Below the pieces are notes generated by a model. That model ran no database searches and was not told where the DNA came from. It was given only the letters and a program-made list of their open reading frames with translations. Both the position numbers and the translations under genes were made by a program. DNA of 18,964 nucleotides from Bordetella parapertussis (GTDB lineage Bacteria > Pseudomonadota > Gammaproteobacteria > Burkholderiales > Burkholderiaceae), in assembly GCA_945901665.1 (NCBI GenBank), contig CAMDLJ010000009.1, positions 1-18,964 on the forward strand, written 5' to 3'. Each line of letters opens with the position of its first letter. The first letter of the stretch is position 1. Of this stretch, positions 1-7,067 are shown in pieces.

Positions 1-1308
1 CACGCCGAGATGCTGCAAGCCCAAGCCATCATCAGCGCCCAAGACCTGGCCGACATCCAACGTGGCCTGAAGCAAATCACCCAAGACATTGAAAGCGGAC
101 AGTTCGAGTGGAAGCTGGAGTTGGAAGACGTGCACCTCAACATCGAAGCACGGCTCACGCAACTGGTGGGCGACGCGGGCAAACGCCTGCACACCGGTCG
201 CAGCCGCAACGACCAGGTGGCCACCGATGTGCGCCTGTGGTTGCGCGACGAAATTGATGTCATCCGTGAACTGCTAAACAAGCTGCAACGCGCTTTGGTC
301 GAGGTGGCCGCCCAGCACACCGAGACGGTGATGCCTGGTTTCACCCATTTGCAAGTGGCGCAACCCATCAGCTTGGCCCACCATTTGCTGGCTTATGTGG
401 AAATGCTCTCGCGCGACGAAGAGCGCATGGGCGAAATCCGCGCCCGCACCAACCGCTTGCCTTTGGGCAGTGCCGCCTTGGCAGGCACCACTTACCCTTT
501 GGACCGCGCCCGTGTCGCCAAAACCTTGGGCATGGTCAACGCCCAAGGTGAGGCGCAGTTGTGCCAAAACAGCTTGGATGCGGTGAGCGACCGCGACTTC
601 GCCATCGAGTTCACCGCTGCTGCCGCGCTGTGCATGGTGCATATCAGCCGCTTGTCGGAAGAGCTCATCATTTGGATGAGCCAAAACTTTGCGTTCATTC
701 AATTGGCCGACCGCTTCACCACGGGCTCTTCCATCATGCCGCAAAAGAAAAACCCCGATGTGCCCGAGTTGGCGCGGGGCAAAACTGGCCGTGTGGTGGG
801 CCACCTGATGGGCTTGATCACCTTGATGAAAGGTCAGCCTCTCGCCTACAACAAGGACAACCAAGAAGACAAAGAACCGCTGTTTGACACTGTGGACACC
901 TTGAAAGACACGCTGCGCATCTTTGCCGAGATGATTGGCGGACAAACCAATCCCACCACCGGCGCCAAAGAAGGCGGCCTCAGCGTCAATGCCGCCCACA
1001 TGGAAGCCGCAGCCAAAAAAGGCCACGCCACCGCCACCGACTTGGCCGACTACTTGGTGAAAAAAGGCCTGCCGTTTCGCGATGCCCACGAAACCGTGGC
1101 GCGCGCGGTGAAAGCCGCCAGCAGCCAAGGCTGCGACTTGTCCCAGCTTTCCCTTCAAGTGCTGCAAGGCTTTCACCCATCGATTGAAAAAGACGTCTAC
1201 GAAGTCTTAAGCCTGCACGGCTCATTGAACGCGCGCAACACCGTGGGCGGCACCGCACCCGCGCAGGTCAAGGCGCAAATTGCGCGGCATCAACAGCGCT
1301 TGGCTTGA
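1..1308 (+). CDS. argH: Argininosuccinate lyase, 5' truncated by window edge
   Basis: Cytoplasmic enzyme of arginine biosynthesis; it splits argininosuccinate into arginine and fumarate. The reading frame is open from base 1 (His-Ala-Glu before the first Met at base 10), so the true start lies upstream and that Met is internal; about 435 residues are visible, against roughly 460-480 in the family. Two family blocks are clear: [12 protein letters not shown] near visible residues 66-77 and the fumarase/aspartase-superfamily signature [12 protein letters not shown] near residues 242-253, whose serines lie on the mobile catalytic loop. [13 protein letters not shown] near residue 115 supplies the conserved substrate-site histidine region. 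The C-terminus is intact and ends in TGA. No gene follows closely on this strand; a weak stem-loop lies just after the stop. Identification is near certain. Confidence 0.97.
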   Translation, partial: HAEMLQAQAIISAQDLADIQRGLKQITQDIESGQFEWKLELEDVHLNIEARLTQLVGDAGKRLHTGRSRNDQVATDVRLWLRDEIDVIRELLNKLQRALVEVAAQHTETVMPGFTHLQVAQPISLAHHLLAYVEMLSRDEERMGEIRARTNRLPLGSAALAGTTYPLDRARVAKTLGMVNAQGEAQLCQNSLDAVSDRDFAIEFTAAAALCMVHISRLSEELIIWMSQNFAFIQLADRFTTGSSIMPQKKNPDVPELARGKTGRVVGHLMGLITLMKGQPLAYNKDNQEDKEPLFDTVDTLKDTLRIFAEMIGGQTNPTTGAKEGGLSVNAAHMEAAAKKGHATATDLADYLVKKGLPFRDAHETVARAVKAASSQGCDLSQLSLQVLQGFHPSIEKDVYEVLSLHGSLNARNTVGGTAPAQVKAQIARHQQRLA

Positions 1309-1309
1309 G

Positions 1310-1340
1310 GGCAGTGCGCCCCTTCATTCACTTCACTGCC
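1310..1340 (+). terminator. Possible stem-loop after argH
   Basis: GGCAGTG at 1310-1316 pairs perfectly with CACTGCC at 1334-1340 over a 17-nt loop, starting two bases after the argH stop codon. There is no T-tract, so this is at best a weak or factor-dependent terminator. Confidence 0.25.
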
Positions 1341-1427
1341 ATCAACAAGCAACCCGAATCAACCGGTTGCCGATGATTGAATGCCGCATCAGGGCCAACC
1401 CGATGTGTGAATGGCAACCCTTGGTTT

Positions 1428-1433
1428 TATAAT
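1428..1433 (+). promoter_or_regulatory. Consensus -10 box upstream of the acyl-CoA ligase
   Basis: A perfect TATAAT lies in the argH to acyl-CoA ligase gap. The -35 region is poor (GTGTGA at 1405-1410 with a 17-bp spacer). Transcription from here would begin near 1440 and give an 80-nt leader before the ATG at 1521. It is the best sigma70-type -10 I saw in the gaps. It probably drives the ligase and the hydroxyacid oxidase together, since they are only 19 bp apart. Confidence 0.5.
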
Positions 1434-1520
1434 CTTTTCTCGGCACGCTTGGCCAATAGATGTACCCTCAAGCATTAATTTTCCTTTCACTGCCAATCAC
1501 CAACTCTTTTGCACAACGCC

Positions 1521-3197
1521 ATGTCCAAAACCACCTTGTTAGACCACGTTTATCACCATGAAAAAGCCCTGGCCCAGCAGGTTTTTTTAACCCAACCCAC
1601 AGGCGGTGGACAGGTGGTCACTTACACATGGGCCCAAACCATGGACCAAGCGCGGCGCATGGCCACGCATTTGCACAGCCTGGGCCTTCCACCCGGTGCC
1701 AAAGTGGGCATCTTGTCCAAAAACTGCGCCCACTTTTTCATGGCCGAGTTGGCCATTTGGATGGCCGGTTACACCACGGTGGCCATCTTCCCCACTGAAA
1801 ACGCGGACACCATTCGCTATGTGCTGGAGCACAGCGAATCCAGCTTGCTGTTTGTGGGTAAGTTGGACACCTGGCCCGAACAAGCCCCTGGCGTACCCGA
1901 AGGCGTGCCTTGCATCGCCATGCCACTGGCGCCAGCCACCCCATTCCGACGCTGGGACGACATCGTGGCCCAAACCCCTCCGATGCCCGGCGAACCCAGC
2001 CGATCGGCCAACGATTTGGCCATGCTGATGTACACCTCAGGCTCCACGGGTCAACCCAAAGGGGTGATGCACAACTTTGGCCGCATTTGTGATGTCGCCA
2101 AAGGCATCTTTGATTTCCTCGAAAAAGACCAGGGCGCCGGCAAAGCACACCGCATGCTGTCTTACTTGCCCCTGGCCCATGTGTTTGAGCGCGCTTTTGT
2201 CGAAAGCGTTGCCTTGTACAGCGGTCAGATACAGGTGTTTTTTGCCGAAGCGCTAGACACCTTTGTGATGGACTTGCAGCGGGCCCGACCCACCATCTTC
2301 ATTTCGGTGCCGCGCTTGTGGCTCAAATTCCAGCAAGGCGTTTACGCCAAGATGCCACCCAAAAAACTGGGTTTTTTGCTCAGCCTGCCCATTTTGGGCA
2401 ATATCGTGCGGCGCAAGGTGCTGACGGGTTTGGGTCTGGACCAAGCGTCATTGGCCGGCAGCGGATCGGCACCGTTGCCCGCCGAGCTGGTGCGCTGGTA
2501 CCGCCTCCTGGGCTTGCGCTTGGTCGAGGGCTATGCCATGACCGAGGACTTTGCGTACTCGCACACCGGTACCGAGCAGTTCAATGAGCCCGGCTATGTG
2601 GGCATCCCCTACCCTGGCGTTGAAGTCAGGCTCAGCCCTGAGGGTGAGATTCTCATCAAATCGCCCGGCCAGATGGTGGGCTATTACAAGCGCCCCGATC
2701 TGGACGCTGAGTCCTTCACGGCCGATGGCTACTTTCGCACCGGCGACTTGGGCGAGCGCCGCTCCGATGGGCAACTCAAAATCACCGGCCGGCTCAAGGA
2801 GTTGTTCAAAACCTCCAAAGGCAAATACGTGGCCCCCGCACCCATTGAAAACCGACTCAATGCCCACCCGATGATCGAGTTGTCCATGGTGTCTGGCAAC
2901 GCCCAAGCACAGCCCTATGCCTTGGTGGTGTTGGCAGAACAGTTGCGCCTCGAGTTGCAACAAACCGGCACGCGCGAGCACGTCAGTACCGAGTTGAGAA
3001 TGCTGCTCCAACAAATCAATCAACAAGTGGCCAACTATGAGCAACTTCAATGCATTGTGATTGCCAATGCCCCCTGGGGTATCGAGAACGGCTGCCTCAC
3101 CCCGACCATGAAAATCAAACGCAACCGCATTGAGGACATGGTCAAAACCCAGGTCGATGTTTGGTATGCAAAAAACCAAGATGTGATCTGGGCATGA
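1521..3197 (+). CDS. Long-chain-type acyl-CoA synthetase (AMP-forming ligase)
   Basis: Adenylate-forming ligase that activates a carboxylic acid to acyl-AMP and then acyl-CoA. The ATG at 1521 gives 558 residues; an in-frame TTG at 1509 would add four, but neither has a clear ribosome-binding site. Motifs in order: the P-loop-like YTSGSTGQPKG around residues 171-181, EGYAMTED around 336-343, GYFRTGDLG around 403-411, the hinge and C-terminal start GRLKELFKTSKGKYVAP around 424-440, and Lys531 in LTPTMKIKRNRI, the expected adenylation lysine. The GRLKELFKTSKGKYV block and the overall length resemble the FAA1/long-chain fatty acyl-CoA synthetase group rather than acetyl-CoA synthetases. Chain length or aromatic preference cannot be read from sequence. 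The hydroxyacid oxidase follows 19 bp downstream, so the two probably share a transcript. Confidence 0.88.
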   Translation: MSKTTLLDHVYHHEKALAQQVFLTQPTGGGQVVTYTWAQTMDQARRMATHLHSLGLPPGAKVGILSKNCAHFFMAELAIWMAGYTTVAIFPTENADTIRYVLEHSESSLLFVGKLDTWPEQAPGVPEGVPCIAMPLAPATPFRRWDDIVAQTPPMPGEPSRSANDLAMLMYTSGSTGQPKGVMHNFGRICDVAKGIFDFLEKDQGAGKAHRMLSYLPLAHVFERAFVESVALYSGQIQVFFAEALDTFVMDLQRARPTIFISVPRLWLKFQQGVYAKMPPKKLGFLLSLPILGNIVRRKVLTGLGLDQASLAGSGSAPLPAELVRWYRLLGLRLVEGYAMTEDFAYSHTGTEQFNEPGYVGIPYPGVEVRLSPEGEILIKSPGQMVGYYKRPDLDAESFTADGYFRTGDLGERRSDGQLKITGRLKELFKTSKGKYVAPAPIENRLNAHPMIELSMVSGNAQAQPYALVVLAEQLRLELQQTGTREHVSTELRMLLQQINQQVANYEQLQCIVIANAPWGIENGCLTPTMKIKRNRIEDMVKTQVDVWYAKNQDVIWA

Positions 3198-3216
3198 GCC
3201 CCCAACAGGAGTACCC

Positions 3217-4368
3217 ATGCCAGTGATCACCAACATCGAAGACTTGCGTGTCTTGGCTGAAAAACGCGTGCCACGCATGTTTTATGACTATGCCGACTCA
3301 GGCAGTTGGACCGAGGGCACATACCGCGCCAATGAAAACGACTTCCACGCCATCCAACTGCGCCAGCGCGTTGCGGTCAACATGGAAAACCGCAGCACCG
3401 CCACCACCATGGTCGGTGTGCCCAGCCACATGCCGGTGAGCATCGCCCCCGTGGGACTGACCGGCATGCAACATGCCGATGGTGAAATCCACGCAGCGCT
3501 TGCGGCCAACAAATTTGGCATCCCTTTCACTTTGTCGACCATGAGCATTTGCTCCATCGAAGACATCGCCCAACACACCCAAGCGCCGTTTTGGTTCCAG
3601 CTCTACATGATGCGCGACCGCGATGCCATGGCCCGCATGATTGAGCGCTGCAAAGTGGCCCAGTGCAGTGCCTTGGTGCTCACCCTGGATTTGCAAGTCA
3701 TTGGCCAGCGCCACAAAGACATCAAAAATGGCTTGAGCGCCCCGCCCAGGCCGACCCTGCGCAACATCCTCAACCTGCTCACCAAGCCCCGTTGGTGCAT
3801 GGGCATGGCAGGCACCTCGCGGCGCAGCTTTGGCAACCTGATTGGCCACGTCAAAAACGTGAGCGACATGAGCTCACTGGCGGCTTGGACCAACGAGCAA
3901 TTCGATCCACGCCTGAGCTGGCCCGACATCGAATGGGTGAAAAAACAATGGGGCGGCAAGCTCATCCTCAAAGGCATCATGGACGCCGAAGACGCGCGCT
4001 TGGCGGTCCAAAGTGGGGCCGATGCCATCGTGGTGAGCAACCACGGCGGGCGCCAACTCGACGGTGCGCCCAGCAGCATCCGGGCCTTGCCCGGCATCGT
4101 GGCCGCGGTGGGTTCTGACATCGAAGTGTGGATGGATGGCGGCATCCGCAGCGGCCAAGACGTGCTCAAAGCCTGGGCCTTGGGCGCACGCGGCACCATG
4201 ATTGGCCGCGCCATGGTCTACGGCCTGGGCGCCATGGGCGAAGCAGGGGTGACCAAGGCCTTGCAAATCATCCATAAAGAGTTGGATGTGACCATGGCGT
4301 TTTGCGGTCACACAAACATCCAAAACGTCAACCGCGACATTTTGCTGCCAGGCACCTATCCCACTTGA
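3217..4368 (+). CDS. FMN-dependent alpha-hydroxyacid oxidase/dehydrogenase (LldD-like)
   Basis: Flavoenzyme of the glycolate oxidase/L-lactate dehydrogenase family, oxidising an L-2-hydroxyacid to the 2-oxoacid. A good AGGAG at 3207-3211 sets the ATG at 3217. The 383-residue length is typical and the active-site set is complete: Tyr25 (FYDYADSG), Tyr130 (FQLYMM), Asp158 (LTLDL), Lys252 (LILKGIMDAEDA), and His276 with Arg279 (SNHGGRQLDG). DGGIRSGQDVLKAWALGA near residue 308 and the following GRAMVYGLGA form the FMN phosphate site. The substrate could be lactate, glycolate, mandelate or a longer hydroxyacid; the acyl-CoA ligase upstream gives a hint but no proof. Electrons may go to the quinone pool or to oxygen. 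Two stem-loops follow before the convergent tautomerase gene. Confidence 0.9.
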   Translation: MPVITNIEDLRVLAEKRVPRMFYDYADSGSWTEGTYRANENDFHAIQLRQRVAVNMENRSTATTMVGVPSHMPVSIAPVGLTGMQHADGEIHAALAANKFGIPFTLSTMSICSIEDIAQHTQAPFWFQLYMMRDRDAMARMIERCKVAQCSALVLTLDLQVIGQRHKDIKNGLSAPPRPTLRNILNLLTKPRWCMGMAGTSRRSFGNLIGHVKNVSDMSSLAAWTNEQFDPRLSWPDIEWVKKQWGGKLILKGIMDAEDARLAVQSGADAIVVSNHGGRQLDGAPSSIRALPGIVAAVGSDIEVWMDGGIRSGQDVLKAWALGARGTMIGRAMVYGLGAMGEAGVTKALQIIHKELDVTMAFCGHTNIQNVNRDILLPGTYPT

Positions 4369-4402
4369 GCAGTCGCCCAAGGGCACAGGAAATACCGGCG
4401 AA

Positions 4403-4427
4403 ACCACGCCATCGAAAGGTGCGTGGT
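4403..4427. terminator. Stem-loop between convergent genes (first)
   Basis: ACCACGC at 4403-4409 pairs perfectly with GCGTGGT at 4421-4427 over an 11-nt loop, 35 bp after the hydroxyacid oxidase stop. There is no T-tract on either side. Confidence 0.35.
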
Positions 4428-4475
4428 GATGATCTTCAGTCTATGGCGCTGTCCATCCCTGCACCCGGAACTGCA

Positions 4476-4501
4476 CGCTGCCCACGCAAGCGCGGGCAGC
4501 G
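4476..4501. terminator. Stem-loop between convergent genes (second)
   Basis: CGCTGCCCACGC at 4476-4487 pairs with GCGCGGGCAGCG at 4490-4501, 11 of 12 positions matching and only AA between the arms. It lies 18 bp beyond the tautomerase stop codon (minus strand) and about 110 bp after the oxidase. It is GC-rich and can form from either strand, so a bidirectional terminator is plausible, although no T-run follows. Confidence 0.4.
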
Positions 4502-4517
4502 GTGATGGCTTGAGGGA

Positions 4518-4715
4518 TCAACTGCTGGGTTTTTTCTCGCTCCACAGCACGCCGCCGGTGGACCAGTCTGAAGGCTTGATGTTAAACAACAGCACGTCCA
4601 CGCTTTCGGGCGAACCGCCCAAAGTTTTCACCGCCGCCTCGGTCAATGCAGCAACCAAGTTGCGCTTTTGCTCAGGTGTGCGGCCTTCAAACAATTCAAC
4701 ACGGATGGTGGGCAT
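4518..4715 (-). CDS. 4-oxalocrotonate tautomerase family protein
   Basis: Small 65-residue tautomerase with the beta-alpha-beta fold of 4-OT; these oligomerise and use an N-terminal proline as catalytic base. The start is fixed at the ATG at 4715 because Met is directly followed by Pro, as the mechanism needs, and AGGAG lies at the right distance. A longer in-frame opening upstream would bury that proline. After Met removal, Pro1 and Arg11 (LFEGR) match 4-OT, but position 39, arginine in classical 4-OT, is aspartate here, and position 50 is tryptophan (DWSTGG). The substrate is therefore probably not 2-hydroxymuconate. It is the last gene of the glycerate kinase run on this strand. Family assignment is firm; the reaction is unknown. 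Confidence 0.88.
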   Translation of the reverse strand: MPTIRVELFEGRTPEQKRNLVAALTEAAVKTLGGSPESVDVLLFNIKPSDWSTGGVLWSEKKPSS

Positions 4716-4950
4716 GGTAAATCTCCTGTAAAAAAACAAAGGGGTTGAGCAGGCGTTTGCAATTCACGCCAGAAGGCGGTCCATTCGTCTTGGCCTTCGG
4801 GTATGCGGCCATCGCCCACCCATTGGGCATGCGCCAGGGCCACAGAGATATGCGTCCACACGTGTCGTTCCAAGCTCGGCGGGCAGCCAACTGGTAGGCA
4901 ACCGCCAAGTCGCGGCGCAAAGCGCCTTCTGTCACGGTGTCTGTGGGCAT
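4716..4950 (-). pseudogene. Frameshifted, internally deleted class II aldolase/adducin remnant
   Basis: Between the glycerate kinase stop and the tautomerase start, the minus strand encodes an ATG (4950) followed by LRRDLAVAYQLAARRAWNDT, which resembles the N-terminus of class II aldolase/adducin proteins. The frame then breaks near 4860: adding one base restores a continuous WNDTVWTHISVA, matching the family's usual W-D-D-x-x-x-T-H-I-S. The second frame goes on to GQDEWTAFWRELQ, which resembles the EWPALLRxL C-terminal end of adducin-like aldolases, so most of the roughly 250-residue middle and the metal-binding histidines are missing. No ribosome-binding site precedes the ATG. I read it as a decayed gene of the glycerate kinase operon. 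The N-terminal match is clear to me; the C-terminal match is tentative. A sequencing error could explain the frameshift but not the missing core. Confidence 0.5.
4723..4727 (-). promoter_or_regulatory. Ribosome-binding site that sets the tautomerase start
   Basis: AGGAG on the minus strand, 7 nt before the ATG at 4715. It supports the start that places Pro at position 1 of the mature protein, over the longer in-frame start at 4739. Confidence 0.75.
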
Positions 4951-4954
4951 GTTT

Positions 4955-6217
4955 TCAAGCAATGTAGATGGCGCGAAAGTCATTCACATTGGTGCGGGTC
5001 GGCCCATCGCCCACTTGCTGGCCCAGGGCTTCAAAAAATCCGTGCCCGTTGTTGCGGTCCAACTCGGCCATGGGGTTCAAGCCCAGGGCATGGGCACGCG
5101 CCATGGTTTGGGGTGTCCAAAAGGCACCGGCGGTTTCTTCTTGCCCATCGATGCCATCGGTGTCAGCGGCCAGGGCATGGATGCGTGCATGCCCTTGTGT
5201 GGTCACACCCAGCGACAACAAAAACTCCACATTGCGGCCACCGCGCCCATCGCCGGTGACGGTGACGGTGGTCTCGCCGCCGCTGAGGAGCACGCAAGGT
5301 GCGGCAAAGGGTTGACCGCGCTCGGCCACTTGCACCGCGATGGCGGCCATCACTTGGCCCACATCGCGGGCTTCGCCCTCAATGGCGTCACTCAAAATAT
5401 GCGCGCGCAGGCCGGCATGCTCAATCACCCGCGCTGCCGCTTCCAAGGCCATTTGGGGTGACGCCACGATGTGCACTTGGTTGTGTTGCAAGCGTGGGTC
5501 ATCGGGCTTGACCGACTCGCCTTGCCCCGACTGCAAACACGCCAAAGCCGCCGCTGGCATGTCAATGCCATAGCGCTTGACAATGGCCAAGGCATCGACA
5601 CAGGTGCTGGGGTCGCCCACCGTGGGTCCCGAGGCGATGTCAATCGGTTTGTCACCGGGCACGTCAGAGATCAACAAGCTCACCACCCGCGCGGGGGCAC
5701 AAGCGGCGGCCAAGCGCCCACCTTTGATGGCCGACAAATGGCGCCGCACGGTGTTGATCTCGCCAATGTTGGCACCACAGCGCAGCAGGGCGCGGGCTAT
5801 GGTTTGTTTGTCAGCCAATGTGATGCCGGGCATGGGCAGCGGCAACAAGGCCGAGCCCCCGCCAGAAATCAAGCACAAGACCACATCATCGGCGCTCAGG
5901 CCTTGCACCAACTGCAACATGCGTTGGGCGGCCAGCATCCCGGCTTCATCGGGCACGGGGTGGGCGGCTTGCACGATCTCAATGTGTTCGCAATCCACCG
6001 CATGGCCGTATCGGGTGACCACCAAGCCACTCACCGCACAGGGCGCATGCAACTCCACCGCACGCGCCATGGCCGCGCTGGCCTTGCCCGCACCCACCAC
6101 GATCAAGCGCCCTTTGGGCGCTGCAGGGATGAAGGGCGGCACGCACACCTGCGGTTGGGCCGAGGCCACGGCCGCGTCAAAGGCCTGGCGCAGCAAGTCC
6201 ACCACCGCATCGCTCAT
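4955..6217 (-). CDS. Glycerate kinase, type 2 (GckA/TtuD family, DUF4147 + MOFRL)
   Basis: ATP-dependent D-glycerate 2-kinase, feeding glycerate from hydroxypyruvate, tartronate semialdehyde or tartrate routes into glycolysis as 2-phosphoglycerate. The 420-residue length is typical. The N-terminal DUF4147 domain shows VGAGKASAAMA at residues 41-51 (Lys45) and the Gly-rich LISGGGSALLPLPMPG near 117-131. INTVRRHLSAIKGGRLA near 155-170 is a strong family block. The C-terminal MOFRL domain shows LSGGETTVTVTGDGRGGRN and ALAADTDGIDGQEETAGAF. A weak CGGAG precedes the ATG. The aldolase remnant and a tautomerase follow on the same strand, consistent with a hydroxy-acid or sugar-acid catabolic operon that has lost a member. 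The hydroxypyruvate isomerase and tartronate semialdehyde reductase that often accompany this enzyme are not in the window. Confidence 0.93.
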   Translation of the reverse strand: MSDAVVDLLRQAFDAAVASAQPQVCVPPFIPAAPKGRLIVVGAGKASAAMARAVELHAPCAVSGLVVTRYGHAVDCEHIEIVQAAHPVPDEAGMLAAQRMLQLVQGLSADDVVLCLISGGGSALLPLPMPGITLADKQTIARALLRCGANIGEINTVRRHLSAIKGGRLAAACAPARVVSLLISDVPGDKPIDIASGPTVGDPSTCVDALAIVKRYGIDMPAAALACLQSGQGESVKPDDPRLQHNQVHIVASPQMALEAAARVIEHAGLRAHILSDAIEGEARDVGQVMAAIAVQVAERGQPFAAPCVLLSGGETTVTVTGDGRGGRNVEFLLSLGVTTQGHARIHALAADTDGIDGQEETAGAFWTPQTMARAHALGLNPMAELDRNNGHGFFEALGQQVGDGPTRTNVNDFRAIYIA

Positions 6218-6268
6218 CTGGGGCTCCGAATGAAAAGGAACTGGATGATAGCGGTCGACAAATACGCT

Positions 6269-6724
6269 TCAGGGCTTTAGTTCGAAGTTGTAGGTCAAGA
6301 AAGCTTTTTCGCGCGCCCAGCCTTGCGCTTCATAAACAGACTGGGCCGTGGCGTTGGCCGCGTTGGTGGTCAATGACAAGCGAACCGCTTGCTCTGCTTT
6401 GGCATGTGCCACCGCAGCCGCCAGCAACAAAGACCCCACCCCATGGCGCCGATGGCTGCTGACCACATACAAATCATTCAACAAAAAAGTTCTGGCCATG
6501 GACACCGATGAAAATCCCGGGTAAAGCTGGGTAAAACCAACTGCATCTGCGCCATCGAAGGCCAGGAAAATGACCGATTCATTTTGACGAATGCGTTGTT
6601 GCAGAAAGCTTTTCGCTGAGACCAAGTCGGAAGCTTGTTCATAAAACTGTCGATATAAATCAAACAGTGGCGTGATCAACCCGAGATCATGGATATCTGC
6701 ACGGCGAATTTGGATGCGGTTCAT
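6269..6724 (-). CDS. GNAT-family N-acetyltransferase
   Basis: A 151-residue single-domain acetyltransferase using acetyl-CoA. The acetyl-CoA-binding motif A is visible as LNDLYVVSSHRRHGVGSLLL around residues 81-100, with R-R-H-G-V-G matching Q/RxxGxG/A. The strand-then-helix end SLTTNAANATAQSVYEAQGW around 117-136 is typical of motif B. The substrate could be an amino acid, amine or peptide N-terminus and cannot be told. The ribosome-binding site is weak; an 11-bp inverted repeat in the leader ends eight bases before the start codon and could affect translation. The glycerate kinase begins 51 bp downstream on the same strand, so co-transcription is possible, although no function links them. 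Confidence 0.85.
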   Translation of the reverse strand: MNRIQIRRADIHDLGLITPLFDLYRQFYEQASDLVSAKSFLQQRIRQNESVIFLAFDGADAVGFTQLYPGFSSVSMARTFLLNDLYVVSSHRRHGVGSLLLAAAVAHAKAEQAVRLSLTTNAANATAQSVYEAQGWAREKAFLTYNFELKP

Positions 6725-6732
6725 AGGGGCTC

Positions 6733-6827
6733 AGAGATGCATGGAATGACAGCGATGGGCTCGGTCACCGTTCAAACTGAATAAGTGATATGCACATCTT
6801 AGTATTAAAAACCAAGCATGCATCTCT
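6733..6827 (-). repeat. 11-bp inverted repeat in the GNAT leader
   Basis: AGAGATGCATG at 6733-6743 and CATGCATCTCT at 6817-6827 are perfect inverted copies separated by 73 bp. In a minus-strand transcript the 3' arm ends eight bases before the acetyltransferase ATG, over the region where a ribosome-binding site should be. Confidence 0.6.
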
Positions 6828-6838
6828 AACTGATTGGG

Positions 6839-6912
6839 AAAAAAAGAAGGCGATCACCCCCGGCTCCACAAGTGGAGCGCCCTCAAGACTCGGGCTGGTG
6901 TCGGGGGTGATC
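6839..6912 (-). terminator. Three-way-junction inverted repeat followed by T7; attenuator or sRNA terminator
   Basis: The outer stem GATCACCCCCG (6852-6862) pairs perfectly with CGGGGGTGATC (6902-6912), 11 bp. Inside are two hairpins: GCTCCAC/GTGGAGC (6863-6878, 7 bp, tight AA loop) and GCCC/GGGC (6879-6895, 9-nt loop). On the minus strand the structure is followed, after 6 nt, by seven T residues (6845-6839). A further ATCACC at 6921-6926 can pair with the GGTGAT at 6906-6911, making an alternative to the outer stem. It could end a small RNA, or act as an attenuator about 115 bp before the acetyltransferase gene. The 6-nt gap before the T-run is longer than in a classical intrinsic terminator. 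Confidence 0.45.
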
Positions 6913-7067
6913 TAAAAATAATCACCTGTCTTGTAGCTTCATAGATCGGCGGCTCGCCGGAACTCTTGAGCCAGGGAGGCCTCAACCTTAATGAATCACG
7001 CTCATCAGGCGTCCAGCCCCGATGTCGGGTCAGCCAGGTCAACGCCCCACTGGGCTATCCTTGACGC

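Larger units (their letters stand above)
6725..7067. other. 343-bp non-coding gap between GNAT gene and dinB
   Basis: Divergent intergenic region with no credible gene. From left to right it holds the acetyltransferase leader with an 11-bp inverted repeat, a T7 run (minus strand) beside a compact three-way-junction inverted repeat, further short stems on the minus strand (CGGCG/CGCCG near 6947-6959 and TTGAG/CTCAA near 6966-6985), and the dinB upstream region. I found no LexA-type CTG(T)-N8-10-(A)CAG box before dinB. A 62-codon opening at 6854-7042 (minus) has no ribosome-binding site and runs through the hairpins. Confidence 0.6.

Noticed and set aside
274..1176. 300-codon open frame antisense to argH
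   Set aside because: argH is certain on the other strand; the antisense product is low in recognisable motifs and has the composition of a mirror frame.
1359..1368. CAACCGGTTG palindrome after argH
   Set aside because: Ten bases, no repeat of the motif and no regulator nearby; can occur by chance.
2448..3278. 276-codon open frame antisense to the acyl-CoA ligase
   Set aside because: It crosses the ligase/oxidase junction and resembles no protein family.
4423..4731. 102-codon open frame on the plus strand over the tautomerase gene
   Set aside because: The reverse strand carries a complete Pro1 tautomerase with its own ribosome-binding site.
6854..7042. 62-codon open frame on the minus strand between the GNAT gene and dinB
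   Set aside because: It has no ribosome-binding site and runs through the stems of the hairpin element; non-coding structure explains the sequence better.
6913..7067. LexA/SOS box upstream of dinB
   Set aside because: I looked for CTG(T)-spaced-(A)CAG patterns; CTGTCTTGTAG near 6926 lacks a proper second half-site.
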